Origin: Fragum whitleyi
Lineage: Eukaryota > Mollusca > Bivalvia > Cardiida > Cardiidae
Direction of reading: 5' to 3'
Assembly (NCBI GenBank): GCA_948146395.1
Contig: OX411557.1
Location: forward strand, 36,930,077-36,994,076
DNA length: 64,000 bases
Positions 42,001 through 44,824 of this stretch are shown here, piece by piece; the first letter of the stretch is position 1; every line of letters starts with the position of its first letter. The notes below the pieces were generated by a model. That model was not told the origin of the DNA, ran no database searches, and was given only the letters and a program-made list of their open reading frames with translations. The position numbers and the translations under genes were made by a program.

Positions 42001-42721
42001 GTGTAATTGACAATCATGCCGATCAAAACCACTTTAAATCACTCATTCAGCGCTCAATAAGTGTCTTTAAAAACACTCACTCCAACCACTCATAAACGCT
42101 CCAAAATTGTTCAAATCCAAAGCGATCGCCTTTTTTCATATCGATAGTGCCATTGCATGATTGTATTGGCTGGTGAAGCACAAGCTGTAGTTACGATGAT
42201 TTGATTTTTCACAGGCGCTCAAATCATAAAAAGGGAGCGGACAGAGGGGGTTGATCGTTTGTCACAGTCCTCATATATCGCCTTTACCATATATATTCTT
42301 TAGTTTTCGCCTTCTGAGTGCGTATAAATTTCAAAGTCCTAGATACGCGTATGCTTAACGAGTTATTGTTGTTGTAGTGTAGAGACAAATAGCAGGACGC
42401 CATGATTAAGGTAGTGGACCTGTAAAAGTTTCCCAACGCCTCGCGAGTAATGAAATTTAACAGTGTTAACAGAGGTTTCCTTATGAAAATCATTAGGAAA
42501 CCTCGGTCAACATTGTTAAAGATCATTAGTTCCGTAACATTGCGGAACTATTACGGGTCCAATATCTTAAGTGTACTAATAGTCGCATCATAACTGCACT
42601 ACTGTTTAAAGTGGCAAAGAAAGAGAAAAGAAAGAAATATCTACCCGCCGTCGAAAAGGTTACTTACCTCTGCGAAAACCAAGGCTAAGATGATCCACGA
42701 AGTCGAGCGATATTCCATCAT
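8923..42721 (-). CDS. ADAMTS-like zinc metalloprotease (M12B), gene spanning 13 exons
   Basis: Secreted metalloendopeptidase of the M12B (ADAM/ADAMTS) family, about 515 residues in the window. Order: signal peptide (1-17), M12B propeptide with a CFYTG/AICDHL cysteine pair (residues 141 and 160), furin site RRKR (231-234), catalytic domain from about 236 (TAVFVDEAY) with zinc motif HEFGHVMNMSHD (380-391) and Met-turn GIMG (402-405), then an ADAMTS-type cysteine-rich region (PGMIYTDDEICE, then FFPTDGRYCDTGK). All exon phases agree, and no frameshift or premature stop was found. By family knowledge it would be made as a zymogen, cleaved by a proprotein convertase and act outside the cell. Asn in place of the third-motif Gly (HExxHxxNxxHD) also occurs in true ADAMTS proteins, so it is not a defect. 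The chain ends at a good donor after CDTGK and its 3' exons are missing. No thrombospondin repeat was seen. Introns are filled with MITEs. Confidence 0.88.
9270..9600. repeat. CCGT-rich dispersed repeat
   Basis: Starts with TTATACGCCGCCGGAGGCGG, then a CCGT microsatellite (about 9308-9392), then degenerate direct repeats (CCTGAGTTATGCCCCTTTAA and CCTCAGTTATGCTCCCTTCA). The 109-codon frame through it is repeat-derived. The same type of front end is seen at 28.6 kb. Confidence 0.75.
9654..10045 (+). mobile_element. MITE-A, 5' truncated
   Basis: Subfamily 2 copy. The left terminal repeat is lost. The hairpin (GGGAGGTATTCC ... GGAATACCTCCC) and right end (TTTCACGATGAAATTAAGTG, then TA) are present. 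Confidence 0.85.
10048..10290 (+). mobile_element. MITE-A right-half fragment, degenerate
   Basis: Retains ACCAACTTGGCGCTTAAAA, CCAATAAAATC, the TTTTGAGATGTTTTAGT zone with a poly-G run (10213-10226) and GAGCGTTGAGCTAGCGATTT. It directly follows the previous copy. Confidence 0.55.
10589..10674 (-). CDS. Protease exon 12, start of cysteine-rich domain
   Basis: Acceptor ATCCTATTTCAG; encodes GMIYTDDEICEFKQGPGYRF then RYYPRSLVP. The donor is taken as CCT|GTAGGT (phase 0), because the alternative G|GTATAA four bases on would put exon 13 out of frame. The PGMIY..DEIC pattern is the hallmark entry of the ADAMTS cysteine-rich region. Confidence 0.88.
10680..12100. other. Protease intron 11
   Basis: Mostly featureless AT-rich DNA. 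A degenerate half of the 138-bp palindromic family (GTGCAAAGCGGGGTATTATT) lies at about 11143-11195. No MITE-A copy was recognised, so this is one of the few clean introns. Confidence 0.45.
12101..12177 (-). CDS. Protease exon 11
   Basis: Acceptor GTTTTATTTCAG, donor CCAG|GTGAGT; 25 codons plus one split base at each end. It encodes GSNGDCLTTTDVSSSS ... LQSLWPG and links the catalytic domain to the cysteine-rich region. The serine-rich stretch is poorly conserved in the family. Confidence 0.85.
12214..12434. mobile_element. TTAA-flanked miniature element (piggyBac-type ends)
   Basis: TTAA stands at 12210-12213 and again at 12435-12438. Ends are CCCTTTCCTGTTTTA and, inverted, CCCTTTGCTGTTTAA (13 of 15 match). 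Length is 221 bp with an internal hairpin (GAAGAAATTGCTT/AAGCAATTTCTTC at 12338-12368). TTAA duplication with CCC-starting ends is typical of piggyBac-related elements, which is family knowledge. No transposase. Confidence 0.7.
12450..12540 (+). mobile_element. MITE-A left-end fragment, degenerate
   Basis: GAAATGAAATTGAATGAATT and the preceding GTCAAGGTGA match the MITE-A left arm. The terminal repeat is gone. Confidence 0.4.
12808..12885 (+). mobile_element. tRNA-like segment (possible SINE head)
   Basis: GGCTAGCTCAGCAG resembles a pol III A box and GAGCTCGAACCCC a B box, 34 bases apart. The acceptor stem does not close, so this is not a tRNA gene. Confidence 0.4.
13105..13505 (+). mobile_element. 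MITE-A, degenerate copy
   Basis: Starts CAGTTAAGGTCGCGAAACTG. The hairpin arms are partly decayed, but GCCAATCAGGCACTTTAAAA, TTTTGATCG and GGGCGCTGAGC are clear. The right terminal repeat is lost. Confidence 0.65.
13804..13920 (-). CDS. Protease exon 10, zinc motif end and Met-turn
   Basis: Acceptor AAATATTTTTCAG, donor TTAAG|GTAACG. It encodes MNMSHDAPEGCPSPNDGIMG then GWSACSVSSMAIYL: the third zinc histidine and Asp of HExxHxxNxxHD, the Met-turn methionine and the downstream Ser-Ala-Cys-Ser motif of the M12B fold. Confidence 0.93.
14050..14389 (+). mobile_element. MITE-A, right end missing
   Basis: Left end CAGTTAAACCATCGTTAAAT; subfamily 2 body; hairpin around 14147-14213 with a poly-G expansion in the left arm. 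It stops at GTTTGAGTGAAT, about 73 bases before the donor of protease exon 9. Confidence 0.85.
14463..14591 (-). CDS. Protease exon 9, zinc-binding helix
   Basis: Acceptor CATTCAATTGCAG, donor CACGT|GTAAGT. It encodes GKAFTGKVCVDGTKCAVS ... EFTIPAHEFGH: two active-site zinc histidines and the catalytic glutamate. The codon for Val-385 is split with exon 10, and the phases match exactly. Confidence 0.93.
14655..14815 (+). mobile_element. MITE-A left-half fragment
   Basis: CTCGTGAAAGTGTCAATGAG, GAATGGAATGAATGAGTA and AAAGGGAGGTAAAATAATAT match the left arm and hairpin start. The remainder is decayed. Confidence 0.6.
14893..15314 (-). mobile_element. MITE-A, full length
   Basis: CAGTTAATTACATCGTGAAA at the left, GATGTTTTTAACTG at the right followed by TA. 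The left flank is CA, so one TA is mutated. Carries TCTGATTGGTT (a CCAAT box on the other strand). Only 21 bases separate it from the next copy. Confidence 0.9.
15336..15775 (+). mobile_element. MITE-A, intact copy abutting a splice donor
   Basis: 440 bp with TA on both sides (15334-15335 and 15776-15777). Subfamily 1, with ACCAATCAGACACTTG. The right TA forms intron bases +2 and +3 of the donor of protease exon 8, so the T of the obligatory GT belongs to the target duplication and intron base +4 onward is the MITE end. Confidence 0.95.
15779..15888 (-). CDS. Protease exon 8, catalytic domain
   Basis: Acceptor GACAATGTTTCAG, donor ACGGG|GTACAG, whose T and A are the MITE-A target site. It encodes GWYTVSSTLQSTLSSFCGG ... 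NYDTLHLFTG, matching the M12B strand that ends in the xYDxxxLFTG pattern. GG plus T from exon 9 gives Gly-342. Confidence 0.9.
15900..16740. other. Protease intron 7
   Basis: No MITE-A copy. A 13-base direct duplication (TGTCAGAAACATT-like) sits at the acceptor side. The rest is unremarkable AT-rich DNA, with no exon recognised. Confidence 0.4.
16742..16828 (-). CDS. Protease exon 7, catalytic domain
   Basis: Acceptor TTTTACTTTCAG, donor CCG|GTAACG; 29 codons, phase 0 at both ends. It encodes QAEWSKSDVLGYNMVIDIKL then IEFWETDP, the first helix and strand of the M12B catalytic fold. Confidence 0.88.
16966..17245 (-). mobile_element. MITE-A, internally deleted
   Basis: CAGTTAATAACATCGTAAAA with TA before it; hairpin GATTTTGTTCATCCTGAACA present. 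About 150 bp of the body is missing. The right end decays to GCGATTTTCTTAACA. Confidence 0.8.
17482..17639 (-). CDS. Protease exon 6, furin site and catalytic start
   Basis: Acceptor TCACTAAAAACAG, donor GGG|GTAAAT. It encodes ENADNSRRKRSVTTLTAETA, then VFVDEAYVNKLKALGFSTDA and EFTQQILVRLHG. RRKR is a dibasic convertase site, and ETAVFVDEAY is the typical first strand of the M12B catalytic domain. The split Glu-224 joins exon 5. Confidence 0.92.
18225..18375 (-). other. Ambiguous: signal-peptide-like frame or tRNA-like repeat
   Basis: A frame starting MSWVLFFVVLLVGWVWPSA (18327 downward) looks like a signal peptide. The same bases carry GTCGTGGGTTCTATTC, a B-box-like string, so a tRNA-derived repeat is equally likely. 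It lies downstream of propeptide exons 3-5, so it cannot be the first exon of the protease as assembled. Confidence 0.3.
18389..18821 (+). mobile_element. MITE-A, near a splice donor
   Basis: CAGTTAACAGCATCGTGAAA to CGATCTTTTCAACTG. Subfamily 2. The 67-bp hairpin is at 18488-18554. The right TA is at 18822-18823, which is intron base +6/+7 of protease exon 5 (donor GTACGTA|CAGTT). Confidence 0.92.
18829..19009 (-). CDS. Protease exon 5, propeptide
   Basis: Acceptor TATGTTTCACACAG, donor AACAAAG|GTACGT. 60 codons plus one base, with EGAFTNRRSSYWFESLSTSE, HEIIIGHRKDLLN and EIPEQLNINK. The YWFESL...HEII pattern matches the end of M12B propeptides. A MITE-A right end begins at intron base +8. 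Confidence 0.88.
19212..19234. repeat. Perfect 23-bp palindrome
   Basis: GAATCGTCTTG and CAAGACGATTC flank a single central A. No family recognised. Confidence 0.7.
19734..20175 (+). mobile_element. MITE-A, intact
   Basis: 442 bp with TA on both sides (19732-19733, 20176-20177). Subfamily 1 with GGACCAATCAGACACTTT... wording in short form ACCAATCAGACAC. Poly-G expansion in the left hairpin arm (19831-19843). Confidence 0.93.
20590..20857 (-). CDS. Protease exon 4, main propeptide exon
   Basis: Acceptor AAAATCGTTTCAG, donor CATTTG|GTAAGT. 89 codons after one split base. It encodes FGLNELQRRKRDTGSFDEHI, VLNIKTEDNSIVELNLHKT, TNILFRKKDF and CFYTGSLKSDPSSVASVAIC. The C-F-Y-x-G ... A-S-x-x-x-C spacing is the signature of the reprolysin propeptide. 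The RRKRD near its start is a second dibasic site, common at this place in mollusc relatives. Confidence 0.93.
20940..21084. mobile_element. 157-bp foldback family (TTAA), copy 1
   Basis: GGTAGTGGGCCCGTAATAGT at the left and GTCCACTACC at the right, almost fully palindromic. TTAA follows at 21085-21088, and the left flank is the degenerate TTAC. It has a small central deletion. Confidence 0.85.
21090..21776. other. Protease intron 3, no features
   Basis: Very AT-rich. Frames here (21104-21373 and others) have no protein character. Nothing recognised. Confidence 0.4.
21777..22222 (-). mobile_element. MITE-A, diverged full copy
   Basis: CAGTAAATCCCACCATGAAA with TA before it; hairpin arms ACGGGAGGTAAAAAGATATC. 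The right end is decayed (TTTTCACGATGTCCTTATTG). Confidence 0.8.
22225..23015. other. Protease intron 3, no features
   Basis: A-rich low-complexity tracts at 22599-22626 and an AT run at 22361-22372. Nothing else recognised. Confidence 0.4.
23019..23076 (-). CDS. Protease exon 3, small propeptide exon
   Basis: Acceptor CTTTATTTTTCAG, donor TATAG|GTATAG. It encodes NSHQTENRRTPYFTQKRY, and the split Arg-74 joins exon 4. Phase and splice sites fit, but the sequence is too short to show homology. Confidence 0.65.
23323..23454 (+). mobile_element. MITE-A left-half fragment
   Basis: AACAACGTGAAATTGACAAG and TTTTGGAATGACATTCGAAT, then half of the hairpin (CGCTAATTTCGCCCAATTCG). It is cut off by the next copy, so the two are nested or joined. 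Confidence 0.75.
23457..23893 (-). mobile_element. MITE-A, intact
   Basis: CAGTTAAAAACAGCGTGAAA to GATCTTGTTAACTG with TA at 23455-23456 and 23894-23895. 437 bp. It lies against the broken copy at 23323. Confidence 0.93.
23897..24107 (+). mobile_element. MITE-A right-half fragment
   Basis: Subfamily 1 body: GGACAAGTCAGACTCTTACA, ACACCAGCC, GAGGCGTTTTTGAGTGATTG and ATGGTTTTGATCGAGAA. Both ends are missing. Confidence 0.65.
24165..24257 (+). repeat. Sequence shared with 29.66 kb
   Basis: CATTCATGGTTGTGCCCTTT, GTCTATTC and GGTTCCCGATT correspond in order to the segment at 29655-29755. Translation is also similar (HGCALFPVYSE here, HGCALIIPEVYSVE there), so an old duplicated exon or a dispersed repeat are both possible. 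Confidence 0.45.
24260..24400 (+). mobile_element. SINE, head truncated
   Basis: AAAGGATGTGATGGTTGTAC, ATCCATTGTTAGGTGCTCCA and AAGCGGCGTTAAAGTCC match the body and tail of the full SINE at 36.95-37.22 kb. Confidence 0.8.
24995..25246 (-). mobile_element. tRNA-derived SINE
   Basis: Read on the minus strand: a damaged A box (opposite ATCAATGTCGCTA), B-box region opposite TATCGGACCCGGGACC, body ATGATGGTAGTAC-type, and tail opposite TTTTACGCCGCTTTC. The 105-codon frame across it is spurious. Confidence 0.8.
25462..25752 (+). mobile_element. MITE-A, left third missing
   Basis: Begins in the hairpin loop (AGGATGAACAAAATTAGCGA) and ends CACGGTGTTTTAACTG with TA. Subfamily 1 with ACCAATCAGACACTTTG. 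Confidence 0.85.
25795..25950 (-). mobile_element. MITE-A fragment
   Basis: AACACAATTAGCGATATTAT then CATTTAATTCCATTTCGAAA and ACCATTTCACGTTGTTGTAA: left arm of a minus-oriented copy. Confidence 0.65.
26300..26395 (+). repeat. 138-bp palindromic family, right half
   Basis: TGTGCAAAGCGGGGTATAAA, GCAAACAGTTCGCAATGTTT and TGTCATCTTGAAC follow the right half of the complete copies at 48.5 and 52.5 kb. The left half is decayed. Confidence 0.65.
26631..27055 (+). mobile_element. MITE-A, full length
   Basis: Left end slightly decayed (GAAAAACATCGTGAAATTGA after TA), hairpin at about 26713-26782, right end CACGATGTTATTAACTA. Subfamily 2. A second copy of the right terminus (GAATGAGTGTCAAATCTTCG) follows at 27060-27105. 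Confidence 0.9.
27240..27290 (+). repeat. Variant terminal repeat, solo
   Basis: TTGTATCCTAGAATGACAGT then TCGTGAAATTGACAC. The inverse of this whole string, TATCATAGAATGACAATTCG-type, is at 34140-34190. It shares only the GTGAAATTGACA core with MITE-A. Confidence 0.6.
27675..27974 (+). mobile_element. MITE-A, hairpin deleted, abutting a possible donor
   Basis: 300 bp with TA on both sides (27673-27674, 27975-27976). The whole hairpin and left arm are deleted after TTGACAAGGC. The right TA gives the T and A of donor G|GTACAG of the candidate exon at 27978, with the same geometry as at 15,775. Confidence 0.9.
27978..28086 (-). CDS. Possible protease exon 2
   Basis: Frame FTYGYVWTFFIDFTRERSEG, NQPDHGPYFVLYKSL. 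The donor TTAG|GTACAG is phase 1 and joins exon 3 in frame (Asp-55). The acceptor chosen (GATTTAAAACAG) has a weak pyrimidine tract; it is picked because it gives the phase 0 needed to join the signal-peptide exon. The open frame extends further upstream (to 28332), so the true start is uncertain. Confidence 0.4.
28450..28555 (+). mobile_element. Second SINE type, tRNA-derived
   Basis: CAGTCTTAGCGCTTCGG and GGTCCCGGGTTAGATTCGAG resemble A and B boxes. It ends GGCGGCATAAAATTCC and (CAAA) repeats, the same tail type as the main SINE but with a short body. Confidence 0.6.
28600..28735 (+). repeat. Degenerate dispersed repeat start
   Basis: CATACGCCGGTCGGAAGAAG ... TTGTCCGGGGTATAACTCTG resembles the front of the repeat at 9.27 kb. 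It is continued at 28990 (GACCTGATGTCCGATTGACT) after an inserted element. Confidence 0.5.
28737..28985. mobile_element. Inverted-repeat element, about 250 bp
   Basis: CCAAGGTTATAAAACTTTTC and GAAAAGTTTTGTAACCTCGG are inverse ends. Inner arms also pair (TTTTCTCAAATTT / AAATTTGAGAAAA). It appears inserted in the repeat that resumes at 28986. Target duplication unclear. Confidence 0.65.
29356..29408. repeat. Solo end of family E
   Basis: CATTCGGAACGTCACTCGGA, then CGTAAACTGGAAAGTACCTC, match the left 60 bases of the elements at 3.9 and 38.6 kb. The hairpin core is absent. Confidence 0.65.
29526..29590. repeat. 30-bp-arm hairpin
   Basis: Arms 29526-29555 (GCATGTTATAATTTGAAAGC...) and 29561-29590 (...TTTCAAATTATAATATGC) pair with three mismatches around AAAAC. 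It overlaps the start of the open frame at 29587. Confidence 0.8.
29587..29790 (+). other. Open frame with signal-peptide-like start, unknown
   Basis: MLNLNLTLILFFATSSLVMF is hydrophobic, then YKPTCDMTLFHGCALIIPEV and VPDCYKLRYADERLIHL with three cysteines. A diverged relative with HGCALFPVYSE is at 24.2 kb. It could be a small secreted peptide, a lost exon or a repeat read by chance. No splice sites decide. Confidence 0.25.
29848..30114 (+). mobile_element. Family G element
   Basis: Starts AAGGGCGTAACTACCATTAC and ends TCCTAGTTACGCCTATG: inverted GGCGTAACTA ends. Shares GATGGT(T/C)GCCTTCTGA and GAATGATCACAACAT with 63.48 kb. Confidence 0.7.
30120..30445 (+). mobile_element. MITE-A, 5' truncated, degenerate
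   Basis: AAAGGGGAGGTAATACAATA, then a collapsed hairpin, TTAGAATGGTTTTGATCG and AATCAATTTAACGGTGTTTC. It starts right at the end of the family G element. Confidence 0.7.
30662..31079 (-). mobile_element. MITE-A, full length, diverged
   Basis: ATCACTGCGTGAAATTAACA to GATGTTTCTAACTG. Hairpin around 30917-30980 (GGGAGATAAA ... TATACCTCCC). Carries the remnant TCTGATTTG of the CCAAT region. Confidence 0.85.
31085..31935. other. No features recognised
   Basis: AT-rich DNA with a 12-T/poly-A zone at 31680-31700. No exon and no repeat family found. Confidence 0.4.
31941..32059. repeat. 138-bp palindromic family, copy
   Basis: AGTTTTCCAGTTATACCCCG and the inverse GGGGTACAATTGGAAAACCG, with TTTGCACG/CGTGCAAA at the tip, and CGTTCGGTGATCCTGAACGC at the right. 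The left outer arm is worn. Confidence 0.8.
32355..32485 (+). mobile_element. SINE, head truncated
   Basis: GGGGCTAGGAAAGGGTGTTA, ATCCATTGTTAGGTGCTCCG, GCCGCCGCGATATAACTG and GGAGCGGCGTAAAACCC: body and tail of the main SINE. Confidence 0.8.
32490..33230. other. No features recognised
   Basis: The frame 32549-32794 has no motif or splice context. Nothing else is supported. Confidence 0.35.
33231..33492 (+). mobile_element. Family D element with long inverted ends
   Basis: TGTGACACGTCACGCGAAAA at the left and TTTTCGCGTGACGGGTCACA at the right. Inside, GGCCCTAGTCAGACTG...CAGTCT-like arms and ATCTGGGTAGTGCG. A second copy, inverted, is at 48.16 kb. Confidence 0.8.
33640..33857 (-). mobile_element. 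MITE-A left-arm fragment, duplicated arm
   Basis: TTAATTTCACTCAAAACTCT and a second CATTCAAAACTCGTTATACA 110 bases later, ending GAAGTTTCTAACTG plus TA. Looks like two left arms joined. Confidence 0.65.
33958..34030. repeat. ATT/AAT microsatellite
   Basis: AATAATAATAATAAAAAAAA followed by TTATTATCATTATTATC-type repeats, which together could fold. Confidence 0.7.
34140..34190 (-). repeat. Variant terminal repeat, solo (mate of 27.25 kb)
   Basis: AAAGTGTCAATTTCACGAAT then TGTCATTCTATGATACAAAT, the inverse of the string at 27240-27290. Confidence 0.6.
34255..35612. repeat. Tandem array, unit about 165 bp, with GACGCC tail
   Basis: About seven units marked by AAAGGTCAAGGTCAAATTGT, GAAAGCCTATCACCTGGTGA and GAAGTAATGATGTCCCTAGG; spacing 155-175 bp. 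It ends in GCTGACGCCGACGCTGACGC and GGGTATGACAATAGCTCTTC, an end type common in bivalve repeats (general knowledge). No coding potential. Confidence 0.88.
35615..36170. other. No features recognised
   Basis: Single-copy-looking AT-rich DNA in protease intron 1. Confidence 0.35.
36176..36290. repeat. 138-bp palindromic family, decayed copy
   Basis: CAAACTGTTTGCAAATTATA, CACGGCTTTAAACGC and TTGCACCGTTTTGTCGTCCT. The tip of the hairpin is worn; a partial second right arm (AGCGTTTTCTCATCCTGAAG) follows. Confidence 0.65.
36640..36745 (+). mobile_element. MITE-A left-end fragment
   Basis: CAGCTAATAACATCGTGAAT, then AAGGTGAATGGTTTTCGGGC and AAGGGAAGTCATGCAATATT. Cut off in the hairpin. Confidence 0.8.
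36951..37219 (-). mobile_element. tRNA-derived SINE, best complete copy
   Basis: On the minus strand: A box TAGCGCAGTTGG (opposite 37196-37207), then B box GGTTCGATCCC (opposite 37153-37163), body with TACTGGTGAGAGAAATATCG, and tail GAAAGCGGCGCAAAACCCC with AATCGATC-type end. The head folds like a tRNA D/T-arm pair, but the gene is part of the SINE and no separate tRNA is claimed. Confidence 0.9.
37344..38509. mobile_element. Mariner-like non-autonomous element, about 1.17 kb
   Basis: Ends TATACTGAGCAAAAATAAAA and, inverted, TATACTCAGCAAAAAAGAAA, both continuing to AAGTATCCAC (about 29 bp). The TA target is typical of Tc1/mariner. Frames inside (37699-37908, 38078-38266) do not resemble a DDE transposase. 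Confidence 0.8.
38648..39102 (+). mobile_element. Family E, tandem unit 1
   Basis: ATTCGGAACATCACTCGGCC at the left and GGCCGAGTGGTGTTCCGAAT at the right, exact inverse ends. Hairpin core at 38812-38893. The next unit starts directly after. Confidence 0.85.
39103..39522 (+). mobile_element. Family E, tandem unit 2
   Basis: Starts inside the left end (CTGATGTATGTAAGGCTAAT), so the outer inverted end is shared or lost. Core hairpin at 39222-39298; right end GATTGGCCGAAGGGTAATCC, slightly decayed. Confidence 0.8.
39523..39815 (+). mobile_element. Family E, tandem unit 3, truncated
   Basis: CTGGTGTATCTTAGGCGGGC, hairpin at 39642-39722, then the unit stops after GACGTCGAATGAGTT, lacking its right end. 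Confidence 0.75.
39897..40310 (+). mobile_element. MITE-A, full length
   Basis: CAGCTAAAACCATCGTGAAA to CACAATGTAATAAACTG with TA at 39895-39896 and 40311-40312. Subfamily 2. Confidence 0.93.
40315..41990. other. Protease intron 1, largely featureless
   Basis: The 122-codon frame 40753-41121 has a hydrophobic stretch (FIILVELIGLLLVCQFI) but no ATG start, no splice context and no recognised family. A hairpin AGTACTTTG...CAAAGTACT lies at 41688-41749, with CGTAGTG/CACTACG inside it. No other feature seen. Confidence 0.4.
41997..42180 (-). mobile_element. MITE-A right half, fused to family G
   Basis: CAGTTAATAACATCGTGTAA, body to TTGGCTGGTGAAGCA. At that point the sequence switches directly to family G, and the hairpin half of the MITE is absent. 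Confidence 0.8.
42182..42356 (+). mobile_element. Family G element, left part missing
   Basis: CTGTAGTTACGATGATTTGA, AAAGGGAGCGGACAGAG and GCCTTCTGAGTGCGTATAAA to AGTCCTAGATACGCGTATG. It aligns with the right two thirds of 29.85-30.11 kb. Confidence 0.65.
42410..42566. mobile_element. 157-bp foldback family (TTAA), copy 2
   Basis: GGTAGTGGACCTGTAAAAGT with TTAA at 42406-42409 and 42567-42570. Central palindrome AGGTTTCCTTATGAAAATCA / TTAGGAAACCT. Confidence 0.9.
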
Positions 42722-42734
42722 TCGAAATCAACAC
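42668..42734 (-). CDS. Protease exon 1, signal peptide
   Basis: Acceptor TTTACTTTCAG, donor GCAGAG|GTAAGT (near-perfect consensus). Two adjacent in-frame ATGs (from 42721) open MMEYRSTSWIILALVFAE, a short classical signal peptide. It ends in phase 0. The acceptor means a non-coding exon lies further right. Assignment to the protease rests on strand, phase and the expected secretion, with 14.6 kb to the next candidate exon. Confidence 0.6.
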
Positions 42735-42739
42735 CTGAA

Positions 42740-43608
42740 AGTAAAGAAATAATAGAGAGAATGGTCCATTCCTTGACTATTCCAATAATTTAAGGGGTCG
42801 AAATATTTAAAGAATAAGTCTATCCCGCGTTTCGGAATGCGTGCATTCATGTATGTCTGTCCTTCCGTCAGCCTATTCAATTGCCCGGTAATGTCAAAAA
42901 CAAAAACTAAATTTATCTACATCTTGTGAAATTTTGTTAATGAAACAAAGTCGTAAACAACAAAGTACGGTTGCAAATTATGCAAAGCCATATTACTAGA
43001 TTAAATCAAAGCCAGTTCAAAAAATCCCACTTTCACTAAAAAAGATATGTTTTCTAAATACGTTGCAAAATCAATTATCCTTTAAGAAGCTCAACTTATG
43101 TCCATGCTCGACGAAAATAAATTAACGTATGCTTAATATCAATTTATACAAAATAACTTAAATACACGAATTTCAACAATTTCAAATCTTACTATGTAAT
43201 TGTGAATTCACTCTTAAACTTCTTGTATGTGCGCGCAATTCGTTGCGTAATCACTTGTATAATGACAGTAAATCATTCAAAGTGATGGTAAGTCGTTTTG
43301 CGATTAAAAGAAATCCGATGTAGCAATATTCATCCTTTTAATTCACCCTTACCTAAACATACAAAAAATTTATTTGATACATTGTACAATGTTTTTTGTA
43401 AATTAAATTTGTTAATTGCTCGATACAAACGTGATCATTCATTGTCCTAGTTTTTTCAACTGTAAGGTATACTTATTTATAGTATTTATCTAATTGATTT
43501 AACTAACTATACATGTAAGCATTAACAGACTTAGCCAAAAAAGAATTCTTTATTTAATCAGAAGTACCATAATATTGGTCTATATTGATTTATACTAGTA
43601 CGGCGAAG
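42740..43608. other. No features recognised
   Basis: AT-rich, apparently single copy. It could hold the 5' untranslated exon or promoter of the protease, but nothing specific is visible. Confidence 0.35.
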
Positions 43609-43611
43609 TTA

Positions 43612-43845
43612 CAGTTAACAACATCATGAAATTGACACTCATTCCGATCAAAACCATACTAATTCATTCACTTAGCGCTCCATTCACTTAGTCCAAATAC
43701 TCACTCAAATCGAAAAAAGGACCCGCTCCGAAATCAATAGAAAACATTTCGAAATCGTTCTAGACGATTAACATTCCATTCAAATCGATCAAATTATTCT
43801 ACGATTTTATTTGCTGGTGTGGATTTTCAAGTGTTTGATTGGTAG
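43612..43845 (-). mobile_element. MITE-A right half
   Basis: CAGTTAACAACATCATGAAA with TA before it; subfamily 1 body to TCAAGTGTTTGATTGGT, then lost before the hairpin. Confidence 0.85.
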
Positions 43846-43849
43846 GTAA

Positions 43850-44428
43850 TTGCTGGTAAACATCCTCCAAATTAGAATTTCTTTAAAATGTTTAAGCTTG
43901 CAAATTGCAAACGACTTATCTTTACTGAAAGTTTACCCCCTTTGTAAATTGATATAAGATGGGGATGTTAAGAAATATGAGTCTTTTGTATATTATTATC
44001 GTTTTTGTTGAGAACTTAACGTGTAACATTTCATTTTTTACAAAGAAAGAGGATACTTGGTGAGTGGGCGAAAAAACAAAACTTAAGTAGTAAAGGAGTC
44101 CTTTGTATATTTATAATACACGTCGAGCAAAATTTGGTAATCCGGAAACTTCGCTAAATGAGTATTTGAAAGTGACACTGGATCAAGCACATGTCTGTCA
44201 TAGTACCTAATTCTGATTTTTTTTAAAAAATACGGGGTTTAAAAACGGGGTTTAAAATCGTCGAAATTTTGTAAATTATTTACCAATATAGACAGAATAG
44301 TAAACTACCTAACTGAAAAAGTTAGTATAAACTAAATCAATATTTATTAATTCTTCGATCTTATATCACGAAAACTCTTCTTTTTCCAACTTGGAAAAAG
44401 CAATAAAAAAGATGAAATAAGCTCAACA
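43850..44428. other. Mostly featureless
   Basis: Small direct duplication ACGGGGTTTAAAA at about 44233-44260, and a perfect palindrome CTTTTTCCAACTTGGAAAAAG at 44380-44400. Confidence 0.45.
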
Positions 44429-44430
44429 AT

Positions 44431-44819
44431 CAGTTAAAAACATGGACAATTCCCATCGAAATAATTCTTAATCACTCATTCAGTGCTACATTGATCTGTT
44501 TCAAACACCCAGTCAAACCATTCAAAAACGCTTCGAAAAGTTTATAAAAGTTCCGAGTTTGTACAAAATGATCAATATTTCAATCAATAGCGGTCAAAGA
44601 ATTACATTATATTTTGGGTTGGTGTTGATTTTAAAGCGTCTGATTAGATCGTGAAGACACAAAACCAGAAATGTAAATAGATTTCATTTAAGAGGGGTAA
44701 ATTTTCGCTAGTTTAGTTAAGGTTACCTCCCTTGAAAATAATTTAAAACTCGCTTTTAACACATATTCAATTACATTCCAAAAGCATTCAACTTGTCAAT
44801 TTCATGACGTTCCTAACTG
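44431..44819 (-). mobile_element. MITE-A, hairpin partly lost
   Basis: CAGTTAAAAACATGGACAAT to GACGTTCCTAACTG plus TA. The hairpin is reduced to GAGGGGTAAATTTTCGCTAG / GGTTACCTCCC. Confidence 0.85.
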
Positions 44820-44824
44820 TAAGT

